A stretch of DNA of 64,000 bases. Source: CAZJBS01 sp964544475. Lineage in GTDB: Bacteria > CLD3 > SB21. Position numbers and translations under genes: made by a program. Positions 61,735 to 64,000 of the stretch are shown piece by piece; position 1 is the first letter of the stretch, and each line of letters opens with the position of its first letter. The notes below the pieces were generated by a model, which worked only from the letters and a program-made list of their open reading frames with translations, had not been told where the DNA came from and made no database searches. Location: the NCBI GenBank assembly GCA_964544475.1, contig CAZJBS010000004.1, forward strand, positions 161,936 through 225,935. Reading direction: 5' to 3'.

Positions 61735-63483
61735 CTACTTTACGAACAGCAACTTACCAACGTGTCGCCAACCTTCCCATTCCGCTACGACGAAATACAC
61801 GCCGGAAGCGACGCGTCGGTGTCTCCGGTCCAGTCCCTGCCAGTGAATACTATGATCACCGGCAACCTCCTGATGGTCCAACAAGATCACAACTTCACGC
61901 CCCAAAACATCCAGAATCTTGATTCTCACATGTCCAGTCCTTGGAAGGACATAGGAAATGCTTGCGGAGGCGTTGAGCGGATTTGGATAGATAGGTTTCA
62001 AACGAAAGGAGGTTCCTTTGACGTCACGTCCAACGTTAGCGGGTGCGCCCTTCCCAATGCCATTGGCGTATAGACAAAGCTGACCGACGTTCGTGAAGAT
62101 TGAGATTGTATCGTGGTGCCATCCCGGGTCATCTGGCGAGAATGCGACTTCGACAACCCTCCTCTCCTGGGCCGGAATGGTGAAACTCATTTCCTCAGTC
62201 AAGAAGGACGGATGTGAGTGGATAACGTCGTACACGATGATCGAATCGACAAGGCTTGGAAAGACGTTGAACAGGACAAAGTTCCGGACCGACGTCGTGA
62301 GAATATCGACGCTATCGAATGCGATCGGTGACGGCACGCCGACAAGTGACATTGTATCGAAAGCAATCGGGGTTGAAGATCGTGGTTCAATCCGAAATCG
62401 GCCGCGGATTTCAGTGGAGTCCAGCGGGTTGGCGGTCGCAAAGTAGTTGTGTGTTGCCAAAGCCGAGTCTTCCGACGCATAGCTGTTGTACAATTGTCTG
62501 CCGAGTTGTCCGGAATTGTTATAGATGTGATTCCCATTTCCCGGGCTTCCGCCGATGATGGTTTTGTTCCAGGAAGTAACAGCGCCATAGTAAACAGCCT
62601 GGTTGTCGACAATCGTGTTGCGGAATAACGCGACCGAGTCCCCAACGACCAGCGCGGCACCATCCATGGAGAGATTGCTTGTGAAGTAATTCGAAAGTAC
62701 AACCGCCTGTCGAATGCAGCCCAGTCCACCGGCCGAACCCCATACATCCACGCTTGATGCCGAGTTAGAAGTAAAGATGTTCTTGACGACCATGCTGCGG
62801 GTTGAAGCTAAGTAGAGACCACCATGGCCCGCAAAGCCACTTGAAGTGTGACGATCTCCGAGTCCCGCCTCCATACACATGAATGTGATGGCGCTATTAG
62901 ATTCGATCACGTTGCCGTCAATCAGTATGTGGGAGCCGCCAAGGCATGCAATTCCCCCTCCGTACGCATCACCCGGAACGCAATTCTGTACCGTGTTGCT
63001 GACAATTCGATTGTTGCGAATAGTCATATATCTGCATTGATCAAGCAATATGCAGCCGCCATAGTAGACGTCGGAAAAGAGGCCAAGTGCGCCGCCGGTC
63101 AGCGTAAACCCCGAAATCGTGACATGTTCAACCTGCACGCCGTGAATCACACGCCGACCTTGGTCAAACGTCGACACTTCGGCGTCGAGAATCGTCATAC
63201 TCCGGCCCGCGCCAAGCAGCGTCACGTAGCTCTTCGGGTTGAGAGGAAACATCTCGCCTGTCGTTGATGGACTGTAGAGTCCAGAAGCGACGTGAATCGT
63301 GTGAGGGTTGTTGATGGAAGGAAGAATTGCATCCATGGCGTGGGTAATCGTCTTCCATGGATTCTGCAGATCGCCTGTGCCGACCGAATCGTCACCTACG
63401 GTCGCCACGTAATAGTCGCCTGCCATTCCCACCCTCGTCGCGAAACTGAGAAAAAGTGCAAGGCGCATGAAGCTGGTCTTCAT
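61735..63483 (-). CDS. Secreted parallel beta-helix protein with type IX sorting domain
   Basis: The 582-residue product has a signal peptide (MKTSFMRLALFLSFATRVGM). It begins like DUF1565 surface proteins (DDSVGTGDLQNPWKTITHAM), followed by right-handed beta-helix coils (about 60-340, e.g. ISGFTLTGGALGLFSDVYYG and MTIRNNRIVSNTV). An Ig-like segment and an 85-residue type A sorting domain (PIYPNPLNASASISYVLP to GKLLFVK) follow. Beta-helix proteins often bind or cut polysaccharide; no catalytic residues can be named. It is convergent with the reductase gene; the 180 bp between them show no clear strong terminator. Confidence 0.9.
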   Translation of the reverse strand: MKTSFMRLALFLSFATRVGMAGDYYVATVGDDSVGTGDLQNPWKTITHAMDAILPSINNPHTIHVASGLYSPSTTGEMFPLNPKSYVTLLGAGRSMTILDAEVSTFDQGRRVIHGVQVEHVTISGFTLTGGALGLFSDVYYGGCILLDQCRYMTIRNNRIVSNTVQNCVPGDAYGGGIACLGGSHILIDGNVIESNSAITFMCMEAGLGDRHTSSGFAGHGGLYLASTRSMVVKNIFTSNSASSVDVWGSAGGLGCIRQAVVLSNYFTSNLSMDGAALVVGDSVALFRNTIVDNQAVYYGAVTSWNKTIIGGSPGNGNHIYNNSGQLGRQLYNSYASEDSALATHNYFATANPLDSTEIRGRFRIEPRSSTPIAFDTMSLVGVPSPIAFDSVDILTTSVRNFVLFNVFPSLVDSIIVYDVIHSHPSFLTEEMSFTIPAQERRVVEVAFSPDDPGWHHDTISIFTNVGQLCLYANGIGKGAPANVGRDVKGTSFRLKPIYPNPLNASASISYVLPRTGHVRIKILDVLGREVVILLDHQEVAGDHSIHWQGLDRRHRRVASGVYFVVAEWEGWRHVGKLLFVK

Positions 63484-63594
63484 GATTTCTCTCCGCTTGA
63501 CTAATATATGAAACCTTTATGCAAACTGTCAAGATGCCGGCTTCGTTATGGACACATGATCTATGTCATTTCTTTTTCCCAAGTCGGTCGTATA

Positions 63595-63614
63595 TTTGTG
63601 AAACAAATCACAAA
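63595..63614. promoter_or_regulatory. CRP/FNR-family binding site upstream of the FadL-like gene
   Basis: TTTGTGA (63595-63601) and TCACAAA (63608-63614) are inverted around 6 bp. The inner part TGTGA-N6-TCACA equals the full CRP consensus core. A TATAAT lies at 63659-63664 with no good -35, as expected of an activator-dependent promoter, and the palindrome centre is about 66 bp before the predicted transcription start. Confidence 0.65.
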
Positions 63615-63658
63615 CCGGGATCGGATGCTTCATATATTCCTATTTAATCATTTACTCA

Positions 63659-63664
63659 TATAAT
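63659..63664 (+). promoter_or_regulatory. -10 element for the FadL-like gene
   Basis: A perfect TATAAT lies 20 bp before the ATG at 63685; the -35 position (attcct) is weak. It is consistent with activation from the upstream CRP-type site. Confidence 0.4.
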
Positions 63665-63684
63665 TTCAAAGACTTGGAGACACC

Positions 63685-63963
63685 ATGAATACTCGTATCA
63701 AATCGCTCTCTGCCTTTGGCCTTCTCCTGATCTTGGTTTCCGACATCGCATTCGCCGGCACCAACGGCTATCTATTGAATTGCTTTTGCGCGAAGTCCTA
63801 TGCGCGTGGCGGTACCGTGGTTGCCATACCGGATAACAGTTCCGTCATTCTGTCCAATCCGGCCGGCCTGGCCTTTATCCCGCAACGCGCGGTCGGCGTC
63901 GGCGGTTCAGTCGACCAGTTGCAGGAAAACCTGATCGTGACGTCCTTGTCAATCGCACTTTGA
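63685..63963 (+). CDS. N-terminal part of a FadL/OmpP1-like outer-membrane protein, stopped early
   Basis: The frame gives only 92 residues. A signal peptide (MNTRIKSLSAFGLLLILVSD) is followed by the FadL-family opening (AKSYARGGTVVAIPDNSSV, then ILSNPAGLAFIP). Full FadL proteins are about 400-450 residues. The TGA at 63961 cuts this frame shortly after, but an overlapping frame stays open to the window edge (VLVNRTLIVDIWFTRPTEP), so a frameshift, a pseudogene or a reading error is likely. The family motif NGxGAKS reads NCFCAKS here, which also hints at decay. FadL takes up long-chain fatty acids, matching the acyl-CoA synthetase at the other end of the window. Confidence 0.55.
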   Translation: MNTRIKSLSAFGLLLILVSDIAFAGTNGYLLNCFCAKSYARGGTVVAIPDNSSVILSNPAGLAFIPQRAVGVGGSVDQLQENLIVTSLSIAL

Positions 63964-64000
63964 TTGTTGATATCTGGTTCACACGTCCGACAGAACCACA

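Noticed and set aside
58166..63483. Possible genomic island or mobile element around the type IX cargo and regulator genes
   Set aside because: No integrase, transposase, tRNA or terminal repeats are visible, and codon use looks like the rest of the window.

Overview
The window is a chromosomal segment that contains a probable replication origin. It comes from a Gram-negative bacterium of the FCB group (Bacteroidetes-Chlorobi-Ignavibacteria relatives). This rests on a full SprA gene (outer-membrane channel of the type IX secretion system), two secreted proteins with type IX C-terminal sorting domains, LpxA (lipid A synthesis), a FadL-like outer-membrane protein and many exported lipoproteins. 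Many genes carry clear Shine-Dalgarno sequences, which argues for a deep or non-Bacteroidetes member (Ignavibacteria, Kapabacteria or similar) rather than a classical Bacteroidetes. I cannot place it more closely. I saw no rRNA, tRNA, CRISPR array, transposase or prophage.

Layout. 1-9.9 kb (+): tail of an unidentified gene, a long-chain acyl-CoA synthetase, a 921-residue unknown, a peptide-binding lipoprotein, SppA, an HU protein, a 31-residue ribosomal-type peptide, a DUF1028 protein and TruA. 10-18.9 kb (+): a Na/phosphate symporter with an extra Ig-like domain, an amino-acid permease, two thioredoxin-fold proteins, and a DUF2339/DUF3999 membrane pair. 18.9-26.6 kb: TIGR01777 and DUF2784 genes, a thioredoxin and an ABC permease without ATPase. 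Then comes a tight five-gene minus-strand operon: Lys-rich phosphatase, DUF3108, glgA, trpF-like, lpxA. 26.9-33.9 kb (-): sprA.

34.1-42.3 kb is the origin region: rsmG-mnmG-mnmE-yidC-yidD and rpmH on the minus strand, an AT-rich intergenic region of about 560 bp with DnaA boxes, and dnaA on the plus strand. Two parS centromere sites lie between mnmE and mnmG. The rnpA gene, normally between rpmH and yidD, is absent from its place.

42.4-45.3 kb is an ECF sigma / anti-sigma pair. It is divergent from a small membrane protein and an exported protein made of seven near-exact 34-residue repeats marked by SSSS. Back-to-back ECF-type promoters lie between the two arms, so this looks like one self-regulating envelope-response module.

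45.4-64 kb is accessory and metabolic: an FAD-linked oxidase, an M16 peptidase, an acyltransferase-like membrane protein, a DNA-repair group (LigD, DUF2461, Ada), a TrmB-like regulator with a lipoprotein aspartic protease, two type IX cargo proteins, a MarR regulator with a paired operator controlling an F420-type reductase homologue, and the start of a FadL-like gene behind a CRP-type site. Several regulatory palindromes are described separately, because they link regulators to specific targets.
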